A stretch of DNA of 64,000 nucleotides from Okapia johnstoni (lineage: Eukaryota; Chordata; Mammalia; Artiodactyla; Giraffidae), in assembly GCA_024291935.2 (NCBI GenBank), contig CM044311.1:31066001-31130000 (forward strand), read 5' to 3'. The position numbers were made by a program, and so were the translations under genes. Each line of letters starts with the position of its first letter. The stretch's first letter is position 1. This document shows, one piece after another, positions 11,089-24,649 of this stretch. The notes beneath the pieces were generated by a model. It was not told the DNA's origin. It saw only the letters and a list, made by a program, of their open reading frames with translations, and did no database searches.

Positions 11089-14000
11089 TTTGTCACCTAC
11101 AAGGCAATTCAAAATTTATTTCTGTTTTTATTCTTTTTCAAAATGATTTCTTAAATTCCCATTGGACAGGAACTAAAGAATAGCTTCTTGACACACTGTA
11201 CTTTATTCTGGGAAAGTCTGTCATTTCATAAATCTTTCTGGAACGACATGACAGTGTTTAGAGATATGAAGAACTATACTTTAAACTTGACAGCTGCTAT
11301 TAATTTGGGAAACTGAATGTTTGATATGCTTTCATTGGATCACCAAAGAAGACTGCTAATGAGGAAATTAACTTGCTTTTTCTTTGCATCAATTTTTTAC
11401 ATCAATTTTAATTCAGGAATTATAGATAGGGCAACTTTTATTGTAAGGTTAGAAGACACAAATCAAGTAAAACCTTGAATTAAATATTCAAATGCTAGAA
11501 AACTACGTTATTAATATTTGTTAGTAGACTAAATGTTTTTTAACTTTGAAATTCTTAGCAGTAGCATAAACAGTATTCTACAAAGTAGAAACCACAGAAA
11601 GCAGAGGAAAATCCATCTTTCGATACTAGTATAAACTATGTGAAGAAATATGTACCAAATGTATAAGATTTAGAGAAAATTCAGTGGGTAGTTCCTGTCG
11701 AAAAGTTTTTAAAAGAAAACTAGAAATATATGCAGATTCTGGAATACTTATAGATTCAGAAATCAGTCATTACATACCAGATGAAGCTTGGTAGTCTGTG
11801 GGGAAAGCCCTTTTAGAAATCACTGTAAACTTCCAAAGTGGATAACTCTTATAATCTGCATTTGAGTCAAAGAATTGGAAACTCTATGCAATTTACAGTG
11901 GGAATAAACACCTTCTTTCCTGTACTTTTGAGAAGATAAGAAACACTCTTGAGTTTGAGGATCTCCAATGTGAAAAATCTTACTGAAAGCAAACAATCAC
12001 ATTAGTGCCAAGAAGAAAGTGTTCTCAGATTTCACTTACTCATGTGTATTGTCATCAACACCTCCAAGAGTCCTGGAATCCAACTTCCTTAGTTATCTTT
12101 ACCACAGAATCTTGACAAATGCCGTTTTAATCATTAAAAATCCAACAGCCCATTCTGTGATTTTGACTTTTTCCTGTCCCAAAGGCATTTTTTATATGAG
12201 AAGCAAAAGGACATCCTAGGACATAGTGAAGTCTGAATGTTGAAATATTCATTTGTTTGTTTGCAAAACTCTTATGATGAGGGAACTAACAGAAGAAAAG
12301 GTTCTAAATAGGGATAAATATCTTGCTTCCTATGCCCATCTGTCTTATTTTCTGTTGGAAGTCTTTCCCAAGCTTAAAAATAAAAAAGAACATCTATTTT
12401 GGAGATGGGCAACACATTTTTTTCCTAGCAGCAACTCAAAACATGATGAGTAATTTGGAAAAGAACTGTCAAATCTACCAGCTGCCTTGCGTGTGATGGT
12501 GAGGCCTGCTTCCTTTTGTGTCTTATGTACCATCTGCTACATACTGATTGCCTCCAGTATGGAAACTAAAAGCTGAGTGTATCAGGTGAAACTCATGTAA
12601 CGTATCGAAAACAAATTGACAATACGCAACATCATAGAAACTTCCAATTATTTCCTAATTTAGTAACTCAAAAGTATGTTTCTTTCTACAGAATATAATT
12701 GGCCACACGAGTGTGTAAGTATAGAAGCAAGTAAACGTTTTTGGCAAAATTCCCATCTTTTATTATTTTGAAGATGCAGCCACTGTTTAAACGGAAATCT
12801 GTAGGGACATATTTTTTCAATCTTTTAACTGTTTAAACACGAAAATTAACATAACCTCATTTTAGAAAATTCTGTTTCAAGTTGAAGTGGAATTTTTTCT
12901 TTCCTATAACATGCTCTGAAGCATTTTATTGAGGCCACTAAGTGAGTGCCTGGAAAAATTCATTCAGAAAATATTATACTATAAAGCAGATATTACTTTA
13001 AAAATAATACAACTGGTTTTTCAACACGTCCACCCTCCACGCCACCTTGAAATTTGGAAAACAAAGTGCTGGATATAATTTAACTTAATAATGGAAATAT
13101 TCCAGTTTTCTTTTTTTAATCAGAAACTAGATAGATTCTATATATGAATCCTCTCAAGTCAAGGTCAGCTGTTCTGCAAAAGACACCCTAAGCATCTCTT
13201 AGGAGGAAACCTATACTTTTATTCTCTGCAGCCTTTCTTTGGACAAGCTGTTACAAGACCTGAAGTGATCATCTCTCTCCAAGGAGCCCTTAATGTTTCC
13301 TACACCTGGCACTAATTAGCTACTTTATGCAGACTTCCATTTAATTTTTATTAAGTATCACGTTTTTCATGGCTCCATATGTTTTGATTAAATAGTAGGT
13401 TAAAAATGCATTCAATTGTGTATATTCTAACAGTGTTCCCATAATGTGAAACGTTTAAAATATCTTTAGCTAATGCTAATTTTGAAAGTGAAAATCAAGT
13501 CCTGGTTACTTCTTATGCTTGGTTGGTGTTAGTCACTGTGATTCTTTTGGAAGCATCTTTTGTGTTTGACAGTGTCTGTTTGATGCCTCTAATTTGAAGG
13601 GTAGGTATAAATTTATTGAGTCATATTTTTTTTTCTCAGACTTTCAACTGTCTTCATATTGAATAATTCTGTAGTGAAATTCAAGGTTCACAAAATATTT
13701 TTATCTTCAGTGGGATGCCCTTTTATGAATACCAAAATGAATATCAGTATATTCCCTTCCTCCAATAACTTTTCTGGGTTATACCTTGAGCCTGACCACC
13801 TGTGTCTAATGTTCCTAGAACAGCACAACCACTTAAATCTGCAGATTCTTGTTTTAATAACTATTTCAATATGATTTCTTCTGTTTTGTCTCTGAATATT
13901 TTTCCTTTCTCAGTTCTTTTCCTCAAATACATCAATCATATTGGCTTTCCTTTGTCTCAATTCCATATTTGTTAACTTCTCTATAATAACTTTGACATCA

Positions 14001-14689
14001 TCATTTTTCATATTGTTTGATTTCTTAATGCCTATTTATCACCTTCATTTTTCAGTTGCAGTTATCATTTTCCTATTTCTCAATTATATATTTTTAACTT
14101 TTGTTAATTTCCTTGGTAAGCTTGAGCAAAGCATTCTTCTCCACTTGTTTTTCAGCCCTTTAATCTCTCTTTTGAAATTTTTGTTTGTGTCTTTTTTTAA
14201 AGAGTTACCCTGTTGTATATAATTCTATTTAGACTATAAACAGCTATTTATTCTAAAATATTTCTCTGTTCCCTTATGTTATATTTGGAAGATAAAGATG
14301 TTTTATCTCCCTTTGACTAATGATTATATTATTTTCTGTCATTCATTAAATAAGTAATTAGTTAATATATAGTTCTATTGTTTTATTTAGTTTTGCATAG
14401 ATCCTGTTTTAGTCCCTATTTGATTAACCGTCTAGTTAATGGCTAAAAATGAAAGTTTGCATGTTTGGAGAAGAGAAAGTAAAAGGTATCAGGGTCATTC
14501 AATAACCTCTACTTAGACTCTTATCATGAAACTTTCTCAAAAAACATATTACCTTCTTCTTGGTATGCTAGTGATTTTAGTAGTACAGAGCAGACCACTT
14601 TAGGTTACCAGCTCCCTATATTCCATATGAAACCCTCTTCATCTTCCTTCGTGCTTCCTGCTTTGCAGTGAAGATGCTTTTTAGGTATA

Positions 14690-16800
14690 CTAGTTTTTCC
14701 ACAGCTGTGTAACAAGTACCCACAAATTGAGTGACTTAAACAGCACCCTTTTTTAAAAATTTATATTTTAATTTGAGGCTAATTACCTTACAATATTGTG
14801 GTGGTTTTTGCCATACATTGACATGAATCAGCCATGGGTAAACATGTGTCCCCTCGTCCTGAACCCCCTCCCACTTCCCTCCTCATCCCATCCCTCTGGG
14901 TTGTCCCAGTGCACCAGCTTTGAGTGCCCTGCTTCCTGCATCAAATTTGGATTGGTCATCTGTTTCACGTATGGTAATATACATGTTTCAATGCTATTCT
15001 CTCAAATCATCCCACCCTCACCTTCTCCCACAGATTCCAAAAGTCTGTCCTTTATATCTGTGTCTCTTTTGCTGTCTTGCATGTAGGGTAGTTGTTACCA
15101 TCTTTCTCAATTCCATATTTATGCATTAATATACTATATTGGTGTTTTTCTTTCTGACTCACTTCACTCTGTATAATAGGCTCCAGTTTCATCCACCTCA
15201 TTTAGAACTGACTCAAATGTGTTCTTTTTTATAGCTGAGTAATATTCTATTGTGTATATGTACCACAACTTTCTTATCCATTCGTCTGCTGATGGACATC
15301 TAGGTTGCTTCCATGTCCTAGCTATTGTAAACAGTGCTGCACTGAACATTGGCATACACGCGTCTCTTTCAGTTCTGGTTTCCTCGGTGTGTATGCCCAG
15401 CAGTGGGATTGCTGGGTCATGTGGCAGTTCTATTTCCAGTTTTTTAAGGAATCTCCACACTGTTCTCCATAGTGGCTGTACTAGTTTGTATTCCCACCAA
15501 CAGTGTAAGAGGGTTCCCTTTTTTCCACACCCTCTCCAGCATTGTTTGTAGACTTTCTGTTGGCAGCCATTCTGACCAGTGTGAGATGGTACCTCATTGT
15601 GGTTTTGATTTGCATTTCTCTGATAATGAGTGATGTTGATCATCTTTTCATGTGTTTGTTAGCCATCTGTATGTCTTCTTTGGAGAAATATCTGTTAAGT
15701 TCTTTGGCCCATTTTTTGATTGGGCCATTTATTTTTCTGGTATTGAGCTGCATGAGCTGCTTGTATATTTTGGAGATTAATTATTTGTCAGTTGTTTCTT
15801 TTGCTATTATTTTTTCCCATTCTGAAGGCTTTCTTTTCACCTTGCTTATAGTTTCCTTCATTGTACAAAAGCTTTTAAGTTTAATTAGGTCCCATTTGTT
15901 TATTTTTGCTTTTATTTCCATTACTCTGGGAGGTGGATCATAGAGGCTCTTGCTGTGATTTATGTCAGAGAGTGTTCTGACTATGTCTTCCTCTAGGAGT
16001 TTTATATTTTCTGATCTTACATTTAGACCTTTAATCCTTTTTTATTTTATTTTTGTGTATGGTGTTATAAAGTGTTCTAGTTTCATTCTTTTACAGGTGG
16101 TTGACCAGTTTTCCCAGCACCACTTGTTAAAGAGATTATCTTTTCTCCATTGTATATTCTTGCCTCCTTTGTCAAAGAGAAGGTGTCCATAGGTGCATAG
16201 ATTTATCTCTGGGCTTTCTATTTTGTTCCATTAATCAATATTTCTGTCTTTAAACAGCACCCATTTTTTAGACCACAGTTTTGTAGATCAAAAGTCCAAC
16301 CAGGCTCAACTCAGTCCTCTTCTTAGCACCTCATAGGCCAAATCAAGATATTGATCAGGCTGAGCACTTTTCTGGAGACTCTGCAGAAGAATCCACTTCA
16401 GAATTCATGAAGGTTGTTGGCAGTATTCTTTGTAGTTGTAGCATCGACATCACCATTTTCTTGTTTGCTGCCAGCCAGAAGCTGCTCCTAGTTTGCTTGC
16501 TAACCTTTGCACATGGTTACCACAGCCTTCAAAGTCAGCAGTGACTCCTTGAATCCTTCAAGGGCTTTGGTTACGTCTCACTTCTTGGTCTGCTATCAGT
16601 TGGAGAAAATTCCCTGATTGAAAGGTCTTTTGTGATTGGATTACACCCCTAAATTAACGTTAAGGTCCCTAAGACCTATCTTAAGGTCGACTGATTAGTG
16701 ACCTTAATTACATCTACAAAATCCCTTTTGTCACATAACAATCATGGGAGTAACTTCAGGAAGTGAAGGTCATGGGGGCCACTTTAAACTTTCCCTATCC
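14690..16800. repeat. Older interspersed repeat split by an L1 insertion
   Basis: The left part (about 14690-14748, with GTAACAAGTACCCACAAATT and GAGTGACTTAAACAGCACC) and the right part (about 16263-16800, with TTAGACCACAGTTTTGTAG) read as one old mammalian repeat of the type found in many genomes around ACTTAAAACAACACAAATTT and TTCTGGAGGTCAGAAGTCC-like words. I cannot name the family with confidence. The two halves rejoin if the L1 at 14749-16249 is removed with one copy of its duplication. Confidence 0.5.
14749..16249 (-). mobile_element. L1 LINE 3' end, antisense, 5'-truncated
   Basis: A reverse-oriented L1 covering the ORF2 C-terminal part and a 3' UTR. The minus strand at 15164-15643 carries a typical ORF2 tail ([59 protein letters not shown]). 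The frame is interrupted further 5', near 15550 and beyond, so the copy is dead. The 3' UTR side ends at the T-rich stretch near 14749-14770. A 13 b target-site duplication TTAAACAGCACCC flanks it at 14736-14748 and 16250-16262. Only about 1.5 kb of a roughly 6-8 kb element is present, typical of 5' truncation. Confidence 0.95.
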
Positions 16801-17330
16801 ATAATCAACTGGGACTTTTTCTCCTTCAGTACCTTCTCTCCTTACTTGTAAATTTTAGCTGGTTAACTTTGAAGTCATCTCTTATATTTCCCAAGTCTCC
16901 TTCTTAACTCCCAATCTCCTTTTCCCTATCAAGGGATGATGGAGTGGGATCTCGCAGTGTTGACAGATACTTTTGGTAAAATTAGTATTGATAAAGGATT
17001 GTGGATTGAGTCTAGTTATTGTTCATTTCCTGTCCTCATTTTCCTCCAGATTCAACCATGATTGGCAAGAGGACTTCATAATTTGTGGTTTGGTGTTATG
17101 GTAGTTTTTCCATATTATTCACTTCTTTTGTTGCATTCAGTAAAGGAAGGTGGAGCAAAAAGCCTTTATTTCATTATATTAACCTAAATATTAAAAACTT
17201 ATAATTTTAACCTAAATAATAAAAAAATCATTACTTTTGAAGTCTTTTCAAATAAAAATAAAATAAACAGCATGTTTATTTAGTAATTAAAAGTAAAGTA
17301 CTATAAATATCAAATATCACAGTAATGTAA

Positions 17331-17516
17331 AAGTCATGTTTGACTCTTTGTGACCCATGGACTGTAGCCCACCAGGCTCCTTTGTTTATGAAATTCTCCA
17401 GACAAGACTACTGGACTCGGTTGCTATTCCTTTCAAGGAATCTTCCCAACCCAGGGATCAAGCCCAGGTCTCCTGCATTGCAGGCAGACTCTTTACCATC
17501 TGAACCACCAGGGAGG
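17331..17516 (-). repeat. Bov-tA SINE, antisense
   Basis: Reverse-complement Bov-A unit (CTTTGTGACCCATGGACTG, CCACCAGGCTCC) followed by the reverse tRNA-like head (CCCAACCCAGGGATCAAGC, TTGCAGGCAGACTCTTTACC, CCACCAGGGAG). Confidence 0.9.
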
Positions 17517-17661
17517 AGTAGAAACAGTATTATGAGATTAGTATTAGAAGACTTCACTGGCTATTGTCAGAAAGAAATAGCATTAATGTGTTAATCATAC
17601 CATCTAAGAAAAATTTTCACTTTTATAAATTACAATATGTAATTGACAGAAAATACCACCT

Positions 17662-17681
17662 TATATATATATATATATATA
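17662..17681. repeat. (TA)n microsatellite
   Basis: About ten TA units. Confidence 0.85.
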
Positions 17682-17822
17682 GTAAAATATATATCATGAT
17701 GTACATTACACCTAAATATTATATGCAAGACATTTGAATTACTACAGTACTTTTTTAAATGTATGAAATGTCACTCAAGGGAATACTACATAATTAGATT
17801 CATTAAAAATATATAAACTACC

Positions 17823-17842
17823 AAATTAAATTAAATTAAATT
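17823..17842. repeat. (AATTA)n short tandem repeat
   Basis: Four units of a pentamer AATTA/TAAAT in AT-rich intron. Confidence 0.7.
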
Positions 17843-17919
17843 TTGAATTAAAATATGTCTGAATGCCTTTTTAAATACCTCTTATGGCAAACATTGCTTC
17901 CTAGATTTATTGAGGATAT

Positions 17920-18060
17920 TATTTTCATCTCCCCTGAAAAACTATTAGCTCTTTTTCAGTAAATACATTGTTGTATTTATCTTTCTGCTGCCTCTAGGTC
18001 TAGCATAACATTTACACATGGTAGGGGTACGCCAAGTGTTGGTGCAGTTAATTGATACAC
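17920..18060 (+). repeat. L2 LINE 3' fragment
   Basis: Words in L2 order: TTGTTGTATTTATCTTTCTG, CTGCCTCTAGGTCTAGCATA, ACATGGTAGGGG, corresponding to the terminal GTGTCTTATTCATCTTTG...CCTAGCACAGTGCCTGGCACATAG region. Diverged. Confidence 0.45.
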
Positions 18061-19454
18061 ACATATGCACACATAGGTAATACTTGCCTAGAAAATGTTT
18101 ATGCAGGCAGCTTTAAATAGTGCTATAAAAAGATTAAGCAACATTAATGGTAACAGGCCAATCATATAGTCCCCATTCTGCTAGTAGGAGATAAAATACA
18201 ACAAAAAAGAAGGCACTAATGAGTTAGGATGGTGCCTTACTAAGCGTGTAATTAATGTTATTAAGAAACATTGCAGTTGCATATTAAAATTCCGTTAACT
18301 AAGCAGCACTTCAGCATCAGTACATTTGTTCCTTAGTTGCAAGTCCCCCTCCGCCCATTTTTTTTTTTTTCCTGATTGGCATCTTCATGCAATCTTTTTC
18401 TAAAAAATGAGATAATGGGATGTGATCAGCCCTCGTGGTTTAGCTGGAGTGCTGACATGACAGTTCTGGCAAGTTGACAGGTTAAGTGAGTGAAAATGGA
18501 TGTCTTGTCTCACCATTTACACGAAGAGCCTTTTTTAAGCTATAGTTTTCCCTCCTCACCTCCACACTTAAAACCTCTTCTACTTGCAATACTGAGGACT
18601 CTAGTTTTCCTAGTTAGTATCTAGAGAGGATTTTTTTTTTTACCACTCCTTTGACTATTTTTCTCCCACTGGTGAAAATGAGATCTTTTTAAAGAATAAT
18701 GTAAATATTTTTGCATTTAATAATTCATTAATCTTGGAAATTAACAGTCTCTTAAAGAAAACAAAATTTTACTGTTTTATTGGATTCTCAGTATTTTAGC
18801 CGGGAAAGCAAAGTACAGAAACAAAGCTACTTTTGGCGAAGGACGGAATGATATGGGAAAATGTGAATTTCAAAAATCAGAATTTGTTTAAATTTTTCTC
18901 CATTTATAACTTAGAGAATTCAAGAGTTCATTAAAATCACATGTTAGATTTTAGGATGATTTCCTATAGGTAATGATTTCCTGTACTTGCCTATAATTGA
19001 AGTGCAAATCTATTTTAGTAATTTCACATACACTAAAGTGTAAAATGATCTGTAAACATGTCCAACAAAACACTTTATGTTAACTATTAAATTTATTGCA
19101 ATATAGAAATATTTAATACCATTAGAGGATTAAATTGGACTTGCTAAAGTCAGTAAAGACCATTTACATAGAAAAATACATGGTTCCACCAGCATAATCC
19201 TTCAGTTTAACAAACATTTACCTGATTTTCTAAAGGGGTCAGTGAAGCCAGGTGATGGTAATAGTACATTGGTGCAATCCGGAAAACTTCTGTCTCTAAC
19301 ATAAGGCATGTGTTTTTACCTCTGTGAGGAATAACTTCACCCCCTTCCTTTCTTACGGGCTTTATCTCAAAAGAACAAATCTATCTCTTACTCTCTCTTT
19401 TTCTGTTTCAATGCTTTCCCCAACTGTCGGAGACAGACTAAGTCAAGTTACTTT

Positions 19455-19640
19455 GTAATGGTGGGGCATCCTGTGTTACAACACTTATCATGTTCCTCAC
19501 GTTGTGTCATGCTTGATTATTTTCATGTAAGTTTCCTCTGGTAGGCAGTAAGTTCCAGAGAATAGAGATCTTAGTACCCTCAGACCCTTACACTAAATAA
19601 AACCAGTAAATGCTTAAAATAATTAAATGCTATTATATGA
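19455..19640 (+). repeat. L2 LINE 3' fragment
   Basis: Order as in the L2 tail: ACAACACTTATCATG, GATTATTTTCATGTAAGTTT, GGCAGTAAGTTCCAGAGAA, CCCTTACACTAAATAAAACC. Diverged. Confidence 0.45.
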
Positions 19641-19744
19641 GTTAAAGTGCCAACAAACATCTGAATTTATTTCTAGTACAAATTTATTACTTTGGGGCTT
19701 CCAGAAAAAAAAAAAATTAAGGTTAAGTACAAAACGTCTGTGGG

Positions 19745-19943
19745 GTTGTTTTTCAGTCACTTAGTTGTGTCTGACTCTTTGCAACCCCATGGACTGCAAC
19801 ATGGCAGACAGGCTTCCCTGTCCTTCACCATCCTCCAGAGCTTGCTCAAACTCATGTCCGTTGAGTTGGTGATGCCGTCCAACCATCTTGTCCTCTGTCA
19901 CCCCTTTCTCCTCCTGCCTTCTAGCTTTCCCAGCATCAGGGTC
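19745..19943 (-). mobile_element. Bov-B LINE 3' fragment, antisense
   Basis: Reverse complement of the Bov-B 3' region: GTTTTTCAGTCACTTAG, TGACTCTTTGCAACCCCATG, CTCATGTCCGTTGAGTTGGT, GATGCCGTCCAACCATCTTG, CCCAGCATCAGGGTC. About 200 b only. Bov-B is an RTE-clade LINE known to have entered ruminants horizontally. Confidence 0.9.
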
Positions 19944-22339
19944 CAGTGAAGCTGTGTGGTGGAGCTGTTTATTTTAACTCTGTTTTTGCATGCTTGCCAA
20001 TGAGATTTAAATGTGCAAGGTATTTTGAAACAAATGAACTTATCCTTTGCAAGGGTATTCTGTTTTTTCTAGATAGTTGTAGAATTATTTCATTGTCTAT
20101 ATTTACATTGCTGATTTTCGAGAAGAAGCATATTATCTGTGACTATAAATTAAAGAGCATGGTTTTAATCACCATCACAAAACATACACATTTTCATGTC
20201 CCACTTGCCACCAAAACTCAGTATCTTTGATGCTCTTTGAACTTGCTTTCCCAGTTACTAAAACAGTCAATTTACAAGCCCACTTAACATTATTTTGTAG
20301 TTACATTGTAGAACATGTTTGACTAGCTTCACAGCCTGCTTTAGTCATCAGATTTTGAATGACCATGAGTTACTTTATTTTTCAATATTATATGAACCTG
20401 CAAAAATTAGTCTTCCCATAATCGATAAATTCCACAACAGTGGTTAAAAAATATAAAGAGTATAGCTGCATAATTGGAACAGGTTTTTACTCACATACAA
20501 GTACTGAATGCAGTTTGTACCTGTGAGCCTCTCATAGATGGAGAGTAGCATATGAAATCTAAATAGACAAAGTATCTAAAGATTGTGATTTGTGTCATTC
20601 AACTTTTTTGACCATTTTACTTTCCATATTTATGGAAACAGGAAACCATTTAGTAGTTTTGCTTTTTCAGTTTGACATTAAAAAAGCATATATATAATGT
20701 ACATCACTTATAGAGAGGTATATTATTAAATTATTGTTGAAAAAGCTATAGATATTGGTTTTTATTATTGAACAAGAATTTTTAATATTAGCTAGAAGGA
20801 AGGCACTGGTGAGAAAGAAACCACATCACTCATCTAGAGGGGTTATTGCCGTGGACTCAGTAAGAAAATGATTAATTGGAAAGGCAGGTAATTTGGCACT
20901 TTAATAGTTTATATTTCTTAAAAACAGTGACAAATGAATAAAATGTGATTAAATTGGGTTTATAAAAATGATCATTTTAAATCCTATATCCCTAAATTAC
21001 ATTTTTCATTATAAATGCATTGCTTCACCTGAAATGGATTATGTGTTAATAAGTTTCAAATCAAATATTTCCATGACATTATGCATTTCCAATATTATTA
21101 ACAGAAGTTCTTTGGAAATCAAGTGAAGTGTTAAATAGTAAAAATTAAATAGAATTAAATAAGTTGAAGGAACAGTCATTTATCAATTAGACACCGACCT
21201 ATTCTGATTACTGAGTAAATATTCAACTCCTGTTCTACATTTCATGTTAATGAAATGAATTCTTGCTGTTTCTTGTTGGTGGGCCTAAGCCTATTAACTA
21301 ATTTTTTTGTGTGAGAACTTTAGACTTGGTTGTTACACAGTACCTGTGTTTTTTGTATGTTGCTTTTGTCACTCCAGGATGGTGGCTACTCATTTTGCAG
21401 TAAGTTTTTGGTGCAGTGGGAACGATGTACAGAAGGACATATTAAAATCAATTAGGAAATAGTTTTAAACGTATTTTCTTTGATGTCTCCCCGCCCAGAT
21501 TACTATAATAATAAAGTAACTTTTCCCCTTAATTTTCTATTCCAAATTATTCCTTTAGAGTTCACTATTTGGAGATTTTCCAGTCCAAATAGAGATACTA
21601 TATCATTGCAAAATAGTAGACAGCACACCTTACCAGTAAGAGCTTACAATGGAGCAGAAGAATGAAGGCACTCAGGCAGTGGTGGGGGGAGAGGGGGAAA
21701 TAGAGAAATAAGACAGTACAAACAAGGGAAAGTACCTTAAAGTGGGAAGAACAGAAGAAAAGGACAAGATTAGAGTGTGTTCGGGTTAATCGTTGTTGAC
21801 AAGATGGATCAAAGGCTAAAAGATATCAAGATGGATTAATCACTAAAACAAGCAAATACGTATACAAGTGATTGAAAGGAGATTCGTCTGCTGAAATGTT
21901 TGAGCACAGGTGAGCATCCGGATGATAAAACCCTGGGACAGCTGATGGAAGACAAAGTGATACTCAGAGCAGAGTAACTTACAAGCATGGCAATGGCAAG
22001 CAATAGAAAAGGCACTGTAGGTTTTGAATGAAGAATGGCTTGAAATCAGTGTACTTCAGAAAGGTTGTACTTACAGGTAGTACAGAAAGAGCAAGATTAT
22101 AGATTTTGTGTGCTTTAACAATAACAGCAATTATTTAGGAAAAATATGTTATGATTTTAACAATATTATACCATATTGGAAACCATAGCGTATAATTTTT
22201 ACCCTTGTGTTTGGTAATAGATATAAATTCTCAGTCATATGATTTGAAGTGAACCACATGTTTAAGAGGTCCAGCTAGCAAATGGATCAGAAATCATCTG
22301 TCTTCCTATCTATTGGTTTAATCTTCAAAAGCCTTTAAT

Positions 22340-22490
22340 AAGATTCAATTTACTGGTCTTTACATCATAATGGTAGAAGTTAAGACATAGAGCTCTGTGA
22401 ATATTAAATGAGATAATGCCTATGGATGGTTTAACACACCTTCTGGCCCTTAATAAGCACTCAAATGATTTTAATCATTGTTACTGTATT
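22340..22490 (+). repeat. MIR SINE 3' fragment
   Basis: Contains the MIR tail order GTGAATATTAAATGAGATAA, TTAACACACCTTCTGGCCC, TTAATAAGCACTCAAATG, then ATTGTTACT. Confidence 0.6.
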
Positions 22491-22689
22491 AAACAGTTTT
22501 CAACTCAGCACGTCTTTAAAATAAGCAAATAATGAAAGAATGTACATTTCAAATATGCTTTAAAGAATACTGGAATTTAACCAGTAAAAATATTAAATAG
22601 CAAAAAATAAAATTATACCTGAGTGTAAGATACAAAGATCATAATCTTTATTGTCATGGAATAAGAGCTTATTCATTCAGGCACAAAAT

Positions 22690-23190
22690 TATACCTAAAG
22701 AAAGAGCTGCAGAGTGTGCCTGTAACTGCCTTGTCACATATTAATGCATGCAACTGCTTCATGGCTGTCTCCATGTTCGTGTCTGCCATAGAAAGTCATA
22801 TTTTCCTGTAAAAACAGCTTTGAACATGATGTGATTAACCTTTAGGGTCCCCATCCCACATCTCCAAGCCCACCGCATGCTCAGCCTAGGCTTCCTGCTT
22901 AGGTTTGCCATCTGATTTCCGTATCACCCACTCACTCACACCAGCGGGCATTAGCATAACAGAGCTGTAGCGTGACTTTGATTGAAGCCAGCTTGGGCTG
23001 AATGTAATATCAAAGCACAATTTAGCAGAAATCAAATCTAATTTACTGTGTATATTATTTAAATTCTCTAAAACACAGTTTTGGGTGAACAGTAGCAGAC
23101 CTCTCATCTTAATTGACCTTTTTATATTTGGGTCTACTCTTCTGGAAATCCCCCAATGCACTTTTCGCATGGAGATATTCTTTTAAACCT
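22690..23190. other. Candidate conserved non-coding element (repeat-free)
   Basis: Balanced-composition sequence inside an AT-rich intron with no recognised repeat. It contains TTAATGCATGCAAC, ATTAGCATAAC (POU/homeodomain-like words) and several CpG. The open frame on the minus strand at 22886-23170 has no recognisable domain. Regulatory function is conjecture. Confidence 0.25.
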
Positions 23191-23719
23191 GTGCATGTGT
23201 ACTTGAGCATTGAATTGTGCAACTCTGTTTTCTTCATTCCCTTTCTTGTTGCTGCTGAAGCAGTAAGGTATAATCGCTTATAACAGATTAAGCAAGTAGG
23301 TTGTTACATCATAGTTATATGAGATATGTCTAATGCTTTGGGTTGTAGAAAAGACATAAATATGTATTTTATAGTCTTCTGTCTTTATAACCAGCATATT
23401 CTTCTGAAATTTATAACTCTAACTCTTTAATTCATATTTGGGTTTAAATGTGTGTTTTGAATTGTCAGCTTGAGGACCAAATTTTTTTTTTTCAATATCC
23501 AATGAGAGCCATCATAGAAAATCCACTGTGTGGATAGCACACATTGTGCTATTGTGCTTGATAAAATGCCACCTCTCTGCCTCTTCCCTCCCACTGGTGC
23601 CATCAGTCAAGTATTGTCTTTTCAAATCATTTTCAGTGCCACCTGGCAGAAATACTGAAACTGTGAAGCGTTATCAGTAGAATTATTGATGCAGTTTGTC
23701 ATTTTTAAAACCTCAAAAA

Positions 23720-23928
23720 GGGACTTTCCTGGCAGTCCAGTGGATAAGGATTCACCTTCCAATGCAGCGGGTATGGGTTCAATCTTTGGTTGGAAGGCTG
23801 AGATCTCACATGGCTTGTAGCCAAAAAAACCAAACATAAAAAAAAAGAAAACAGTAACAATATTGAAACAGATTCAATAGAGATTTTAAAAATGGTCCAC
23901 ATCAAAAAAAAATCTTAAAAAAAAAAAC
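23720..23928 (+). repeat. CHR-1-like cetartiodactyl tRNA SINE
   Basis: It starts GGACTTTCCTGGCAGTCCAG with the tRNA-Glu-like B-box GGGTTCAATC, then AGATCTCACATGGCTTG and a GCCAAAAAAACC start of a long A-rich tail reaching about 23927. The flanking duplication is CCTCAAAAA at 23711-23719 and 23929-23937. The family is shared by ruminants and whales, so it is older than Bov-tA. Confidence 0.8.
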
Positions 23929-24649
23929 CCTCAAAAATAAATTCCTTCATCTGATATCCCTTCACAAAAGATTACAGTATAGATCTTGGGCAGAGGAAGA
24001 GTCTACAGAAGTAAAAGTGATTGATGTAATTTGTTCCAGTGGCTCAACTTCTGATGACAATAAGAAAGGATGTACATTTTGAGAGGCTTAAATACTTTTA
24101 AAATCTTTTGCTTTGTTAAATGCTTTTACATCTTCAATTTTATTTTTTATTTCTAAAAATGAAAAGATGAATCTAGTTTCTAAGAGATTAGTGTGGTTTT
24201 TAGTTTGGGTGACAAGAAACAATTTGATTCATTAGAAATACAGTGTATTTATAATTTTGAATAAAAGGACAAAATAAACAATTATCACATGAAAGGATAT
24301 TTCATAGCATGAATAACACAAATGCTGATAGCAATTTTCGTTCGTAGTCTTTAAAAATACAGTGCTGGGTAAAAACTCGAGAAACTTTGATTTCCTGGTC
24401 TTTTTGATTCTGTCATCAGTGGTAAATATTACAGAATTTCTTTGTCCTTTAAGAATTCTTATAAAATATTATATTTAAGTGCTACTATAAATGTAGCAAT
24501 TATCAAGTGGATTTTCTATTCCAACTGGCTGAGATTTTTCAGTTTTATGTCTGCCTTTTCTCTTTTAGGAAGAACATTCTTTCTAATACTGTTGCTATAT
24601 CTTTCTTGCAAAAACATCTTTGACAGATCTCCATACTTTCTAGGGCAAA

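Noticed and set aside
13600..14300. Pyrimidine-rich block with hydrophobic frames
   Set aside because: Looks like transmembrane segments only because T-rich sequence encodes Phe and Leu. No gene context.
15164..15643. 159-codon minus-strand frame
   Set aside because: C-terminal part of L1 ORF2 in a 5'-truncated, interrupted copy.
22886..23170. 94-codon minus-strand frame in a repeat-free block
   Set aside because: No recognisable motif or codon constraint. Kept only as part of a candidate non-coding element.
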